Source: an uncultured Pseudomonadota bacterium (GTDB lineage Bacteria; Myxococcota_A; UBA796; SXON01). From it: a DNA stretch of 64,000 bases. The stretch lies in NCBI GenBank assembly GCA_903885375.1, contig CAISIK010000014.1:62001-126000 (forward strand), in the 5' to 3' direction. Position numbers and translations under genes: made by a program. This document shows, piece after piece, positions 17,833 to 26,206 of the stretch. Under the pieces are notes generated by a model. It saw nothing but the letters and a program-made list of their open reading frames with translations. It had not been told where the DNA came from and made no database searches. Within the stretch, counting starts at the first letter, position 1; each line of letters opens with the position of its first letter.

Positions 17833-18283
17833 GGTCGGTCTCCAACACCGACTCGTGTAGTCCGCCGATCGTACCGACATAGTTTCCCTCGTCATCGACC
17901 TCTGCGAGTGCCCAACCGACCCCTGTCACCTCTGGTTCGCCAAAGCCAGGATCCCCGAGGAGGTAGCACAGCGAGAATAGCAACTCGGCCTGCATTCCGC
18001 GCACGACATCTGTGATCTCGTCGTTCGTCGCCCCGCGCTGGCGCAGCGCCACGAGCGCATGCCCGACGCCAGCGTACGGCTCGTCGGGATGGTCGGACGC
18101 GCGCTGGACGGCCGCGTCAATCCAGCCGGCATGGTCCTCGTCTACGACCTGCCGCCAGGCTCGGCGCAGGAACAGGTACCGGGCGAGTTGGGGAATTCCC
18201 TCCTCGATCTGCGAGCGTGCCCATCCCTCGGGATCGGGCGCCCCGAGGCTCCGAAACACCGCCGCGAGTTCCCTCTCGGTCAT
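17789..18283 (-). CDS. Hypothetical protein
   Basis: 164 residues, family not recognised. The N-terminus reads MTERELAAVFRSLGAPDPEGWARSQ, followed by ARYLFLRRAWR, a long helical segment, and a GVGWALAEVDDEGNYVG motif near residue 125; the tail is basic (RPRRRR). ATG 18283 has GGGAG four bases upstream, supporting translation. It lies alone between the integrase scar and an orphan fragment, antiparallel to the integrase remnant, whose frame it overlaps by 44 bp. The size and context would suit an immunity or accessory protein, but nothing in the sequence proves that. Confidence 0.6.
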   Translation of the reverse strand: MTERELAAVFRSLGAPDPEGWARSQIEEGIPQLARYLFLRRAWRQVVDEDHAGWIDAAVQRASDHPDEPYAGVGHALVALRQRGATNDEITDVVRGMQAELLFSLCYLLGDPGFGEPEVTGVGWALAEVDDEGNYVGTIGGLHESVLETDPTGREMRPRRRRTE

Positions 18284-18354
18284 GGTTCTCCCGAAACGCC
18301 TGGCCAGGTAACTGATCGGGATTATGCGAAGCCACCGCGTCGCGGTTCAAGGCG

Positions 18355-18651
18355 ATGTGGCCGGTGCAACCAGAATGGTCACCGGATGCGTACAGGCGAC
18401 TTCGCAAAACGCCCGGCTCCGCAGCATACCTCGACACGTTGAGCACCAGCGTGGGGCACATCTACCTCTATAGCCACGGCAGAAACTGGTACGTCTCGCC
18501 CTCCACCACGGTCGTCTGGAGCGGGACGGTCTACGCCGCCGTGAACGGCACCTACGGGTACGGCATCGGCGGGGGAGGCACCTCCAAGGTGCTCCCCATC
18601 TACACCTCCGACCCTGCCGCTCGGGCGCGAGCATCTGGGTGCGCGACTGAG
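18355..18651 (+). pseudogene. Orphan gene fragment (possible C-terminus of a secreted protein)
   Basis: The segment reads STSVGHIYLYSHGRNWYVSP and later YAAVNGTYGYGIGGGG in one frame, with beta-rich, aromatic composition typical of secreted or tail-fibre proteins. It then appears to shift to another frame, ending SGASIWVRD and a TGA near 18650. No start, Shine-Dalgarno or upstream domain is visible, and the one long frame otherwise runs antisense through the DksA-like gene. Base composition is lower in GC than neighbouring genes. I cannot name the parent family. Confidence 0.3.
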
Positions 18652-18666
18652 GGAGGCGGCTGGGTC

Positions 18667-18700
18667 GGGGGTTTTCACACAGGCGGTGTGCGAAAACCCC
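18667..18700. terminator. Inverted repeat after the DksA-like gene
   Basis: GGGGGTTTTCACAC-loop-GTGTGCGAAAACCCC: 9 perfect base pairs plus 4 more after a 2-base bulge. It begins at the stop codon of the minus-strand DksA-like gene. No downstream T tract outside the stem, so it is a weak or Rho-assisted terminator candidate. Confidence 0.45.
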
Positions 18701-19041
18701 TACTCGGCGCAGTCCACGCAGGTGTGTGCGGCCGGGAGCGCCGCGAGCCGCGCCGGAGCGATGGGCTCCCCGCAGGCGTCGCACACACCGTAGGTGCCTT
18801 CGTCGATGCGAACAAGCGCCGCGCGGAGGCTGGCAACCTCGTGCCGGCCCTCCACATCGAGCTCGGTGAGCACCTCCTCGTCGCCGAGCAGGGGCGCCCG
18901 ATCCGCCCACTTTTCGGGGAGCTCGTTCGTGTGGCGGAGGCGGTTCTCCACCCCCGTCTGCCGGCGGAGGGTGGATTCGAGGCGCTCCAGGAGGCGGGCG
19001 CGGAGCGCGGAGCGGCCAGGCGGGTCGGTATGGTGGGTCAT
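18700..19041 (-). CDS. TraR/DksA-family zinc-finger protein
   Basis: 113 residues. The C-terminal zinc finger is CDACGEPI (about 88-95) with CVDCAE at the very end (four Cys), preceded by the characteristic DEGTYGVCDAC. The central region is helical (LLGDEEVLTELDVEGRHEVASLRAAL). The acidic tip residues of true DksA are not clearly kept, so it may be a DksA-like RNA-polymerase accessory factor rather than the housekeeping one. AGAGGA precedes ATG 19041, and a -24/-12 promoter lies 25-40 bp further upstream on the same strand. It is divergent from UDP-glucose dehydrogenase. Confidence 0.85.
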   Translation of the reverse strand: MTHHTDPPGRSALRARLLERLESTLRRQTGVENRLRHTNELPEKWADRAPLLGDEEVLTELDVEGRHEVASLRAALVRIDEGTYGVCDACGEPIAPARLAALPAAHTCVDCAE

Positions 19042-19065
19042 CGGGATTCCTCTTCGGCTCCCTCT

Positions 19066-19081
19066 TGCAAGCTGCGTGCCG
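19066..19081 (-). promoter_or_regulatory. Sigma-54 promoter of the DksA-like gene
   Basis: On the minus strand CGGCACG-CAGC-TTGCA: GG at 19080-19079, GC at 19068-19067, spacing 12. Only the first base departs from consensus. The predicted start is near 19055, giving a leader of about 14 nt that contains AGAGGA. Confidence 0.65.
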
Positions 19082-19106
19082 GGCGCTCGTCGGGTTAGCA
19101 GCGCCC
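19081..19106. promoter_or_regulatory. Inverted repeat between divergent DksA-like and ugd genes
   Basis: GGCGCT-type arms: GGGCGCT at 19081-19087 and AGCGCCC at 19100-19106, 12-bp spacer that contains GGTTAG. It sits just upstream of the minus-strand -24 element and just upstream of the ugd start, so it could be a shared regulator site. Confidence 0.4.
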
Positions 19107-19109
19107 CCC

Positions 19110-20411
19110 ATGAACATCTCCGTTGTCGGCGCTGGCTATGTGGGGCTCGTCGTGGGCGTGTGCATGGCCGATCTCGGCCACAGCGTCACCTGTGTAGACA
19201 GTGATGAGAACAAGATCAGCGCGCTCCTCGCGGGGCGTGTGCCGATCTACGAGCCCGGTCTCGACCAGCTCCTCGAGCGGAACGTGCGCGAGGGGCGGCT
19301 CCGCTTCACGCGCGACCTCGCGGCCGGCCTCGCGCACAGCCGCATCGTCTTCGTGGCGGTGGGCACGCCTTCGGCGCCGGATGGCAGCGCCGACCTCACC
19401 GGGGTCTTCGCCGTGGCTGGCCAGGTGGCCGATCAGGCCGATGGGCCCGTCACCCTCATCATCAAGAGCACCGTGCCCGTGGGCACCGCCGATCGTGTTC
19501 GTGCCCATGTGCGCGAGCGCTCCCGCTTCCCTGTGGAGGTGGTGAGCAACCCCGAGTTCCTCAAGGAGGGCGCCGCGATCGACGATTTTCTGCGCCCCGA
19601 TCGCATCGTTTGCGGCGTGGCCTCGGCCGCCTCGCAGACGCTCATGGAGGGCCTGTACGCGCCCCTTGTGCGCACCGGCAAGCCCATCCTGTTCATGGAC
19701 AACCGCTCCGCCGAGCTCTGCAAGTACACGGCCAACGCCTTCCTCGCGACGAAGATCTCGTTCATCAACGAGATCGCGGCCCTCTGCGACCTCGTGGGGG
19801 CCGACGTGGATGCCGTGCGCCGCGGCGCCGGCAGCGACAGCCGCATCGGGCCGCGTTTCCTGTTCCCCGGCGCGGGCTACGGCGGCAGCTGCTTCCCCAA
19901 GGACGTGCGCGCGTTGGTGGACACCGCCCGGCAGGCGGGCCTTGAGCTGCGCGTGGTGCGTGCGGTGGAGGAGGTCAACGAGGCGCAGAAGCACCGGCTC
20001 GCCGACCTCGTGGTGGCGCGCTTCGGCGCCGACCTCACCGGCCGCCGCTTCGCGCTCTGGGGCCTCGCCTTCAAGCCCGAAACCGACGACATGCGCGAGG
20101 CGCCCTCGCTCACCGTGATCTCCCGGCTGAAGGCGGCCGGCGCGGGGATCGTGGCCTACGACCCCGAGGCCATGCACGAGGCCCGGCGGGTGCTGGGCGA
20201 TACCGTCACGTTCGCGGCGCGCCCGATGGAGGCCATCGAGGGTGCGGATGCGCTCATCGTCGTGACCGAGTGGAACGAGTTCCGCAGCCCCGACTTCGGG
20301 GAGCTCCGGGCGCGGCTCGCCTCGCCGGTGGTGTTCGACGGGCGCAACATCTGGAACCCCGCCGAGGTCCGGGCGGCGGGCCTCGAGTACCGCTGCATCG
20401 GTCGTCCGTAG
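19110..20411 (+). CDS. ugd: UDP-glucose 6-dehydrogenase
   Basis: Oxidises UDP-glucose to UDP-glucuronate with 2 NAD+, supplying sugar for capsule, exopolysaccharide or LPS. 433 residues, normal length. Features: N-terminal Rossmann MNISVVGAGYVGL, VAVGTPS, KSTVPVGT, VSNPEFLKEG, the central helix with KYTANAFLATKISFINE, the catalytic Cys in GYGGSCFPKD (about residue 257), and GLAFKPETDDMREAPS in the C-terminal domain. The start at ATG 19110 follows TTAG by 11 bases with no Shine-Dalgarno. First gene of a long co-directional run of sugar-nucleotide and envelope genes. Confidence 0.95.
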   Translation: MNISVVGAGYVGLVVGVCMADLGHSVTCVDSDENKISALLAGRVPIYEPGLDQLLERNVREGRLRFTRDLAAGLAHSRIVFVAVGTPSAPDGSADLTGVFAVAGQVADQADGPVTLIIKSTVPVGTADRVRAHVRERSRFPVEVVSNPEFLKEGAAIDDFLRPDRIVCGVASAASQTLMEGLYAPLVRTGKPILFMDNRSAELCKYTANAFLATKISFINEIAALCDLVGADVDAVRRGAGSDSRIGPRFLFPGAGYGGSCFPKDVRALVDTARQAGLELRVVRAVEEVNEAQKHRLADLVVARFGADLTGRRFALWGLAFKPETDDMREAPSLTVISRLKAAGAGIVAYDPEAMHEARRVLGDTVTFAARPMEAIEGADALIVVTEWNEFRSPDFGELRARLASPVVFDGRNIWNPAEVRAAGLEYRCIGRP

Positions 20412-20414
20412 GGC

Positions 20415-20885
20415 GTGGCCGAGCCGCTCTTCCACCTCGCGCTCGTCTCCCCGGAGATCGGGGGCAACGCGGGCAACATCGGCCGGCTGTGCATGAACGT
20501 GGGCGCGCGGCTCCACCTCGTCCACCCGCTGGGCTTCCAGACCGACGAGAAGGCCGTGCGGCGCGCGGGGCTCGACTACTGGAAGCAGGTGGATGTGGTC
20601 GAGCACGCCGACCTCGCGGCCTTCGATGCCTGGCTGGAGGCGTCCGCGCGCCGCGTGATGGCGCTGAGCTCCCACGGCACCCATGGCTACGCCGCGTTCC
20701 GCTTCGCGCCCGGCGATGTGATCGTGCTCGGCTGCGAGTCCGTGGGCCTGCCGCCGGAGTGGGTGGCGCGGCGCGGCGGCTGGCGCATCCCGATGGTGGG
20801 GCCCACGAGGAGCCTGAACGTGTCCAACGCCGCGGCCGTGGTGGCGTACGAAGCGCTACGGCAACTCCAGCCCTCCCTCTTCTGA
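20415..20885 (+). CDS. trmL: tRNA (cytidine/uridine(34)-2'-O)-methyltransferase, SPOUT family
   Basis: Methylates the wobble ribose of tRNA-Leu in the characterised E. coli enzyme. 156 residues, the usual compact length. Motifs: EIGGNAGNIGRLC (residues about 14-26), LVHPLGF, the trefoil-knot SAM-binding stretch VIVLGCESVGLPPEW (about 98-112) and IPMVGPTRSLNVSNAAAVVAYE (about 125-146). The start is GTG 20415, three bases after the ugd stop. A tRNA enzyme inside a polysaccharide gene run is probably just operon packing. Confidence 0.93.
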   Translation: MAEPLFHLALVSPEIGGNAGNIGRLCMNVGARLHLVHPLGFQTDEKAVRRAGLDYWKQVDVVEHADLAAFDAWLEASARRVMALSSHGTHGYAAFRFAPGDVIVLGCESVGLPPEWVARRGGWRIPMVGPTRSLNVSNAAAVVAYEALRQLQPSLF

Positions 20886-20912
20886 GGGGCGGGCTTCCGG
20901 TTAGTCGCGGGG

Positions 20913-21926
20913 ATGCTCCCAGGCGCTGTCGTTCTCGCCGGAGGTCGCGGCACGCGCTTCTGGCCCTTGTCCCGCCGTGCCCGCCCCAAGCAGGTCATCG
21001 ACCTTACCGGGCAGGGAACGCTGCTGGCGTGCACGCTGGCGCGCCTCGATGGCCTCGTGGCGCCGGAGCAGCGCCTCGTGGTGACGGGGCCCGACATGGA
21101 GGCGGTGGTGCGCCCGGAGTGCGGCGGCGCGAGCGTGTTGGTGGAGCCCACGGCGCGCAACACGCTCCCCGCCATCGCCTACGGCGTGTGGGAGGCGGCC
21201 CGCCGCGGGGCGGAGGCCGTGATCGTGCTCCCCAGCGACCACCACGTGGCCGACCCGGCATGCCTCGATGCCGCCCTGCGGAACGCGCTGGGCGAGGCGG
21301 AGAGCGGCGCGCTCGTCACGCTCGGCGTGCGCCCCACGCGCGCCGAGACCGGCTTCGGCTGGATCGAGGCCGGCGCGGGCGGGGAGGTGGTGCGTTTCGT
21401 CGAGAAGCCGCCGCGCGCCGTGGCCGAGGCGCTCCTCGCCGGGGGGCGGCACCTCTGGAATGCCGGCATTTTCGTGTTCCGGGTGGATGCCTTCCGGGCG
21501 GCGCTCGTGCGGCGTGCGCCGGGCACCGCCGCGGCCCTCGCCGCGCTGGATGCCGGGGCGCCGCTGGCCGAAGCGTGGGCGCTCACCGAGGCCACGAGCC
21601 TCGACTACGCCGTGATGGAGCGCCACGACCATGTGCGCGTGGTGCCGTTGGACTGCGGGTGGAGCGATGTGGGGAGCTGGCCCGCGCTCGACGAGGTGCT
21701 CTCCCCCCGTGAGGGGGGCGTGGGCGTGGCCGCCGACGTGGTGGCCATCGATTCCTCGCACAATCTTTTCCATGCCGAAGGGAAGCTCCTCGCGCTGGTC
21801 GGAGTGCGGGATCTCATCGTCGTGAGCACGCCAGATGCGGTGCTCGTGGCCCACCGCGACGAGTCCCAGCGCCTCCGGGAGCTCCTGCAGGCCCTCGACG
21901 AGGCGGGCCTCGTCCGGTACACCTGA
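20913..21926 (+). CDS. manC: Mannose-1-phosphate guanylyltransferase
   Basis: Makes GDP-mannose from mannose-1-phosphate and GTP. 337 residues with the pyrophosphorylase signature VVLAGGRGTRFWPLSRRARPKQ (split: AGGRGTRFWPLS then RPKQ, about residues 8-27), VEPTARNTLPAIA, VLPSDHHVAD, FVEKP and WNAGIFVF. The C-terminal cupin isomerase domain of bifunctional ManC/AlgA enzymes is absent, so it is the monofunctional type. ATG 20913 has no Shine-Dalgarno but GGTTAG ends 8 bases upstream, hinting at an internal leaderless start. With ugd and the GT genes it supports mannose-containing envelope glycans. Confidence 0.92.
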   Translation: MLPGAVVLAGGRGTRFWPLSRRARPKQVIDLTGQGTLLACTLARLDGLVAPEQRLVVTGPDMEAVVRPECGGASVLVEPTARNTLPAIAYGVWEAARRGAEAVIVLPSDHHVADPACLDAALRNALGEAESGALVTLGVRPTRAETGFGWIEAGAGGEVVRFVEKPPRAVAEALLAGGRHLWNAGIFVFRVDAFRAALVRRAPGTAAALAALDAGAPLAEAWALTEATSLDYAVMERHDHVRVVPLDCGWSDVGSWPALDEVLSPREGGVGVAADVVAIDSSHNLFHAEGKLLALVGVRDLIVVSTPDAVLVAHRDESQRLRELLQALDEAGLVRYT

Positions 21927-21929
21927 GCG

Positions 21930-22298
21930 ATGCTCCTCCTCCTCATCGCCTGCGTCGGCAACCCCGTCATCACTCCCTCCACGGAGGGGTGCCAGAACTA
22001 CGACTTCGACGACCCGCAGGACAGCAAGATCGAGTCCTCCGTCAAGGGCGACAAGGCCGACGTCTACCGCAGCTTCGTGGAGCGGGAGAACCTCGATGAT
22101 GCCTTCGACCCCGAGATCGTCGCCGATGGCAACGTGATCGAGGTCCACGAGGCCTGGGTGCCCGGGAGCGATGGCAACGCCACCTGCCTCGAGCCGCACG
22201 TGCTGATCGAGGAGTTCGAGGCCACCATCGAGGTGCGCTGGTTCACGCCCGACGATGACAACGTGCCGGTCGACACCGTCAACCTCACCCCCGGGTAG
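21930..22298 (+). CDS. Hypothetical small lipoprotein
   Basis: 122 residues of unknown function. The signal is only MLLLLIAC (Cys8), without any basic residue. The mature protein is acidic and predicted soluble (YDFDDPQDSKIESSVKGDKADVYRS ...), probably all-beta. Spacing is 3 bp from manC and 3 bp to the epimerase-like gene, so it is inside the operon and may assist the polysaccharide system in the periplasm. Confidence 0.68.
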   Translation: MLLLLIACVGNPVITPSTEGCQNYDFDDPQDSKIESSVKGDKADVYRSFVERENLDDAFDPEIVADGNVIEVHEAWVPGSDGNATCLEPHVLIEEFEATIEVRWFTPDDDNVPVDTVNLTPG

Positions 22299-22301
22299 CG
22301 G

Positions 22302-23072
22302 GTGCGGGTCCTCGTGACCGGCGGCGGGGGCTTCCTCGGCCGTCATGTCCTCCAGGCGCTGGCGGAAGCGGGCCACGATCCGGTGAGCGCCGGGCACGAC
22401 ACGCCCCTCCCCACGGAGTTCCGGCTCGCGGAGCAGGTGGAGGACCTCTTCTCGGAGGTGCGCCCCGAGGCGGTGGTGCACCTCGCCGGCACCTCACGGC
22501 GGGAGGACTTCGCCCGGGGGCCGGTGGAGGTCCGCACGGAGAACGTTTCCCACCCGCTCCTGAACGTGCTGGAGCAGGCCGGGCGTCGCCGCGTGGTGGC
22601 GGTGAGCACGGCGCTCGTGTGGGGGGAGGGGCCGCTCGGTGATGGCGTGGCGCCGAGGCCGCGGGACCTCTACGGTGCGGCGAGGGCCACCGCCGAGGTG
22701 ATGGGCGCGCGGCGCGCGCAGGGAGACTTCCTCCTCCTCCGCCCCTTCCTGCTCCTCGGCGAGGGGGCGCCCGCCTGCGAGCTGTTCGACGCGAGAAGCG
22801 GGTGGCGCCGCGGCGACACCGCGGTGGATGTGCTGCACGCTCACGACGCGGCGTTGGCCGTTGCCACCGTGCTTTCCCGCGGGGCGGCGGGCATGGCGTA
22901 TACTCTCGCGTCGGGAGGGACGATGGCGCTCGCGAGCCTCGTGGAGTCCGGGCGGGTTCGCGCGGAAGGTTTGCCCCCGGGCGAAGGACCCTCGCGCGTG
23001 TGGAGCGCGCCCGCCTCGGCGCTTCAGGCCCTCGGCTGGCGTCCCGGCTCCCAGGGACATCCCCCCGTCTGA
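22302..23072 (+). CDS. NAD-dependent epimerase/dehydratase-like protein with altered active site
   Basis: 256-residue extended SDR protein. The nucleotide-binding motif GGGGFLGRH is intact (residues 7-15), as are VHLAGTSR and the STALVWGE strand. The catalytic YxxxK is YGAAR here (about residue 125), so the lysine is Arg. The protein is also about 50 residues shorter than typical sugar epimerases. It may have changed chemistry or be a binding protein. The start is GTG 22302; the stop TGA overlaps the ATG of the GGDEF-EAL gene. It probably acts on a sugar nucleotide given the context. Confidence 0.8.
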   Translation: MRVLVTGGGGFLGRHVLQALAEAGHDPVSAGHDTPLPTEFRLAEQVEDLFSEVRPEAVVHLAGTSRREDFARGPVEVRTENVSHPLLNVLEQAGRRRVVAVSTALVWGEGPLGDGVAPRPRDLYGAARATAEVMGARRAQGDFLLLRPFLLLGEGAPACELFDARSGWRRGDTAVDVLHAHDAALAVATVLSRGAAGMAYTLASGGTMALASLVESGRVRAEGLPPGEGPSRVWSAPASALQALGWRPGSQGHPPV

Positions 23073-25318
23073 TGCGCATCCGGTCACGCACCCTCGCCCT
23101 CGTGGCCCTGATCCTCACCCTGGCGCTCACGCTGGCGCTCGGGGTGGGCCTGCGGGTGCTGGGCGCCGACCAGCGCGCCGCCGCCCAGGCTGTCCTCGAT
23201 CAGGATGCCGGAGCGGCGGTGGTGGAAATGCAGCAGGAGGCCGCCGAGCTGGCGCGCGCCGCGAGCGCCGTTTCGGAGGACCCGGCGCTGCACGCCTTCC
23301 TGTCCGGGGGGGGGGCCCCGCCCGATGCCTTCCTCCAGCGCGCGGGGTGGGCGCTCGATGTGGATGCGCTCCTGCTCGTCGACGGCACCGGGCCGCGCTG
23401 GGGTCGCCTCGCGCCCAACTCCTCTACGCCGCTCGATCTCCCGGCCGGGCTCATCGAGCAGCTCCGGCACGCTTCCGCTTCGGCCTCCACGCTGATCGCT
23501 CGGCACGAAGGCGAGCCCTGGCTCGTGGTCACTGTTCCCGTCGTGGGGTGGGATGCCCGCCTCGTGCTGGCGCGGATGCTGGATGCGGGGCGCCTCGCCC
23601 AGATCGAACGCATCTCCCGCGCGCGGGTCGAGCTCCGACCGAGCGAGGATTCCGTCGTGCCGCTGCCCGGAGAGGTAGCGGCCGCCGCGCCGCTCTTCGG
23701 CGAGCTGGAAGGGGCGCGGGGATGGTCGCTGGTGCTCCAGCGCGCGCCCTACGACGCCGAGCGGGTGGCCGACCTGCTGGCGGTGCTCGGCGGCAACCTC
23801 TCCGTGCTCGCCGTGGTCGTGGGGGTGCTGCTGCTCCTCGTCATCGACCGGATGGTGCTTCGGCGGCTCGCACACCTCGCCGATCTCGCCTCCCGGCTGA
23901 CCGACGGCGCCGACCATGGCGTGCGGCTGCCCACCGGGGGTGAAAACGACGAGATCGATCGGCTCGCCGCGGCCATGAACGGCATCCTGGATCAGGTCGA
24001 TGCCAACACGGCCCGCTTGCGCCACGACGCGCTCCACGACCCGCTCACCGGGCTCGCGAACCGCGCCCTGTTCACCGACCGCCTCGAGGTGGCGCTCGCG
24101 CGCGCCCGCCGAGCGGACATCCCGGGCGTGGCCGTCCTGTTCATCGACCTCGACCGGCTCAAGGCCATCAACGACCAGCTCGGGCACGATGCGGGCGACC
24201 ACTACATCAGCGAGGCCGCGCGGCGTCTCCAGGTGTCCGTCCGTCCGGGCGATACGGTGGCCCGGCTCGGCGGCGACGAGTTTGCCATCGTGTTCACCGA
24301 CATCCTCGACACGGGTGCGGCCCATCGCCGGGGGCAGAGCGTGCTGGAGCTCCTGCGCACGCCACTGCGCTACCACTCGCACGAACATCCCGTGAGCGCG
24401 AGCATCGGGCTCGCCCTCGCCAGCCGCGGGCATACGGCCGAGCAGCTCCTGCGGGAGGCCGACATCGCGATGTACAGCGCCAAGGCCGGGGGGCGCGACC
24501 GCCTCGCCGTGTTCGACGAGCACCTCCAGGGTCAGCTCACCGCCCGCAGCTCGCTCGAAACGCTGCTCCGGCGCGCGCTGGCCAACAGCGAGGTGGAGGT
24601 GAACTTCCAGCCGATCGTGCGCACCGACGACCTCGCGGTGGTCGGCGTGGAGGCGCTGGCCCGGTGGCACCACGACGGCGTCGGCGAGGTGGAGCCGTCG
24701 CGCTTCCTCCCGGTGGCGCTCGACTCGTCCCTGGCCGTGCACCTCGACCGTTACGTGCTCTTCCGAGCCGTCTCGGCGGCGCGGCGGGTGCGCGACATCC
24801 ACTCCGACGCGTTCGTGGCCGTGAACTTCTCGGCGCGCACGCTCGACGAACCCGACTCGGTCCTCTTCATCCAACAGGCGCTCCAATCGGCCTCGCTCCC
24901 CGGCTCGGCCCTCGTCGTGGAGCTCCGCGAAGCCACGCTCGGGCGCAACGAAGCCCGCTGGCTCCCGCAGATGCAGGAGCTCACGGCGATGGGCGTGCGG
25001 TTCGCGCTCGACGACTTCGGCCTTGGCCAGACGCCGATCGCCCGCCTCGTCGGCCTGCCGGTGCAGGTGCTCAAGATCGAGGGCGACCTCGTTCGGGGGC
25101 TCGGCCACGGCGGAGGCAGCGTGGCGCTCGGGCTCATCGGGCTCGCGGCGGCGCTAGGGCGCACGGTCGTGGCGAAGGGCGTGGAGGAGGAGGTCCAGCG
25201 GGAGCGGCTGCGGGCGGTGGGCTGCCCGCTCATGCAGGGCTACCTCGTGGGTCGGCCCCAGCCCCTGGATCTCCTCATGGCCCTGATCGGGCACGCGGCC
25301 CCGCTCGCCGACTCATGA
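23072..25318 (+). CDS. Membrane GGDEF-EAL protein (c-di-GMP turnover)
   Basis: 748 residues. One N-terminal transmembrane segment (about 8-30), a periplasmic sensor region to about 240, a second membrane helix (about 245-268, LSVLAVVVGVLLLLVID) and HAMP follow. The GGDEF domain has an intact GGDEF at residues 400-404 and DPLTGLANR. The EAL domain has EAL at 527-529 and keeps ELRE, DDFG and LKIE, but AEGVE reads AKGVE and the loop after DDFG is LGQTPI rather than TGYSSL. So diguanylate cyclase activity looks likely while phosphodiesterase activity is doubtful. It overlaps the genes on both sides (TGATG and ATGA junctions), tying c-di-GMP signalling to the polysaccharide operon. Confidence 0.93.
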   Translation: MRIRSRTLALVALILTLALTLALGVGLRVLGADQRAAAQAVLDQDAGAAVVEMQQEAAELARAASAVSEDPALHAFLSGGGAPPDAFLQRAGWALDVDALLLVDGTGPRWGRLAPNSSTPLDLPAGLIEQLRHASASASTLIARHEGEPWLVVTVPVVGWDARLVLARMLDAGRLAQIERISRARVELRPSEDSVVPLPGEVAAAAPLFGELEGARGWSLVLQRAPYDAERVADLLAVLGGNLSVLAVVVGVLLLLVIDRMVLRRLAHLADLASRLTDGADHGVRLPTGGENDEIDRLAAAMNGILDQVDANTARLRHDALHDPLTGLANRALFTDRLEVALARARRADIPGVAVLFIDLDRLKAINDQLGHDAGDHYISEAARRLQVSVRPGDTVARLGGDEFAIVFTDILDTGAAHRRGQSVLELLRTPLRYHSHEHPVSASIGLALASRGHTAEQLLREADIAMYSAKAGGRDRLAVFDEHLQGQLTARSSLETLLRRALANSEVEVNFQPIVRTDDLAVVGVEALARWHHDGVGEVEPSRFLPVALDSSLAVHLDRYVLFRAVSAARRVRDIHSDAFVAVNFSARTLDEPDSVLFIQQALQSASLPGSALVVELREATLGRNEARWLPQMQELTAMGVRFALDDFGLGQTPIARLVGLPVQVLKIEGDLVRGLGHGGGSVALGLIGLAAALGRTVVAKGVEEEVQRERLRAVGCPLMQGYLVGRPQPLDLLMALIGHAAPLADS

Positions 25319-26196
25319 TCCGGGTGCGGGTGCCCGACCACCTCGGGGACGGCGTGATGGCGCTCGGCGCAGTGGCCGCGCTTGGAACGCTGGGGCCGAT
25401 GGTGCTGCACGCCCGCGGCCGCTGGGCGGCCGATCTCTACGCTGGCTACACCCTGGCGGGCGAGGAGCCCCCCGCCGAGGCCGACGTGGCCGTGCTCCTG
25501 AAGCCCTCCGCGCGCGTGGCCCGCCAGTGGCGTCACCTGCCCACGTGGGGGGTGGGGACGCGCGGGCGCTACCGCCACACCCTGCCGGAGCAGCCGGAGC
25601 ACCGTCGCGATCGGTACGCGCGCCTCGCCGTCGCGGTCGGGGCACCCGCGCCCGGCCCGCCGGTGTACCGCCCGCGCGGGGAGGCGCCCCCGCTGCCCGA
25701 GGCCTTCGTGGCGCTCAACCCGTGGAGCCCCTCGCGCACGGTGCGCTGGCCCCACTTCGACGCCCTCGCCCGGTCGCTCGGCGAGCTCCCGCTGGTGGCG
25801 TTCTGCGGCCCCGGCGAGGAGGCCGAGGTGCGTGCGGCCCTCGGGCCCGACGTGCGCATCGTGGCCGGGCTGCCGCTCCCCGCGTTCGCCGCGGCGCTGG
25901 AGGGGTGCGTGGCCTTCGTGAGCAACGACTCGGGCGCCGCCCACTTTGCGGCGGCCTGCGGCGTATCGGTGGTGATGGTGCACGGCAGCACGGCCCCGGA
26001 AACGACCGGCGTGGGCCTCACCATCGAACGCCCCTCGCGCCTCTGGTGCCAACCCTGCTACCGGAAACTGTGCTTGTGGGGCCGGCCCTGCCTCGATGTG
26101 GCGGTGGAGCCGGTGCGAGCGGCCGTGGTGGACCTTTGGGGGCGGGGGCTCTGCCCCCGCAACGCCCCCGATCCCTCGCGGCCCACAACGGGGTAG
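25315..26196 (+). CDS. Glycosyltransferase family 9 (heptosyltransferase-like)
   Basis: 293 residues, GT-B fold. RVPDHLGDGVMALGAVAAL matches the N-terminal phosphate-binding region of ADP-heptose:LPS heptosyltransferases. The C-terminal half has NPWSPSRTVRWP, a Gly-Pro-rich strand, and FVSNDSGAAHFAAACGVSVVMVHGST, the nucleotide-sugar binding motif of GT9. It probably adds a sugar to the LPS core. ATG 25315 overlaps the previous stop by 4 bp. The last about 15 codons are supplied by a GC-rich palindromic repeat, so the natural C-terminus has been extended or replaced. Confidence 0.87.
   Translation: MIRVRVPDHLGDGVMALGAVAALGTLGPMVLHARGRWAADLYAGYTLAGEEPPAEADVAVLLKPSARVARQWRHLPTWGVGTRGRYRHTLPEQPEHRRDRYARLAVAVGAPAPGPPVYRPRGEAPPLPEAFVALNPWSPSRTVRWPHFDALARSLGELPLVAFCGPGEEAEVRAALGPDVRIVAGLPLPAFAAALEGCVAFVSNDSGAAHFAAACGVSVVMVHGSTAPETTGVGLTIERPSRLWCQPCYRKLCLWGRPCLDVAVEPVRAAVVDLWGRGLCPRNAPDPSRPTTG
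26135..26170. repeat. GC-rich palindromic (REP-like) repeat, copy 2
   Basis: TTTGGGGGCGGGGGC-TCT-GCCCCCGCAACGCCCC: same layout as the repeat at 6043-6076. This copy lies inside the 3' end of the GT9 coding sequence and encodes its final residues. Confidence 0.5.
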
Positions 26197-26206
26197 GGGC
26201 TCGGCG

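Noticed and set aside
18379..18678. 99-codon minus-strand frame
   Set aside because: No Shine-Dalgarno, odd composition, and it overlaps the more convincing plus-strand fragment.
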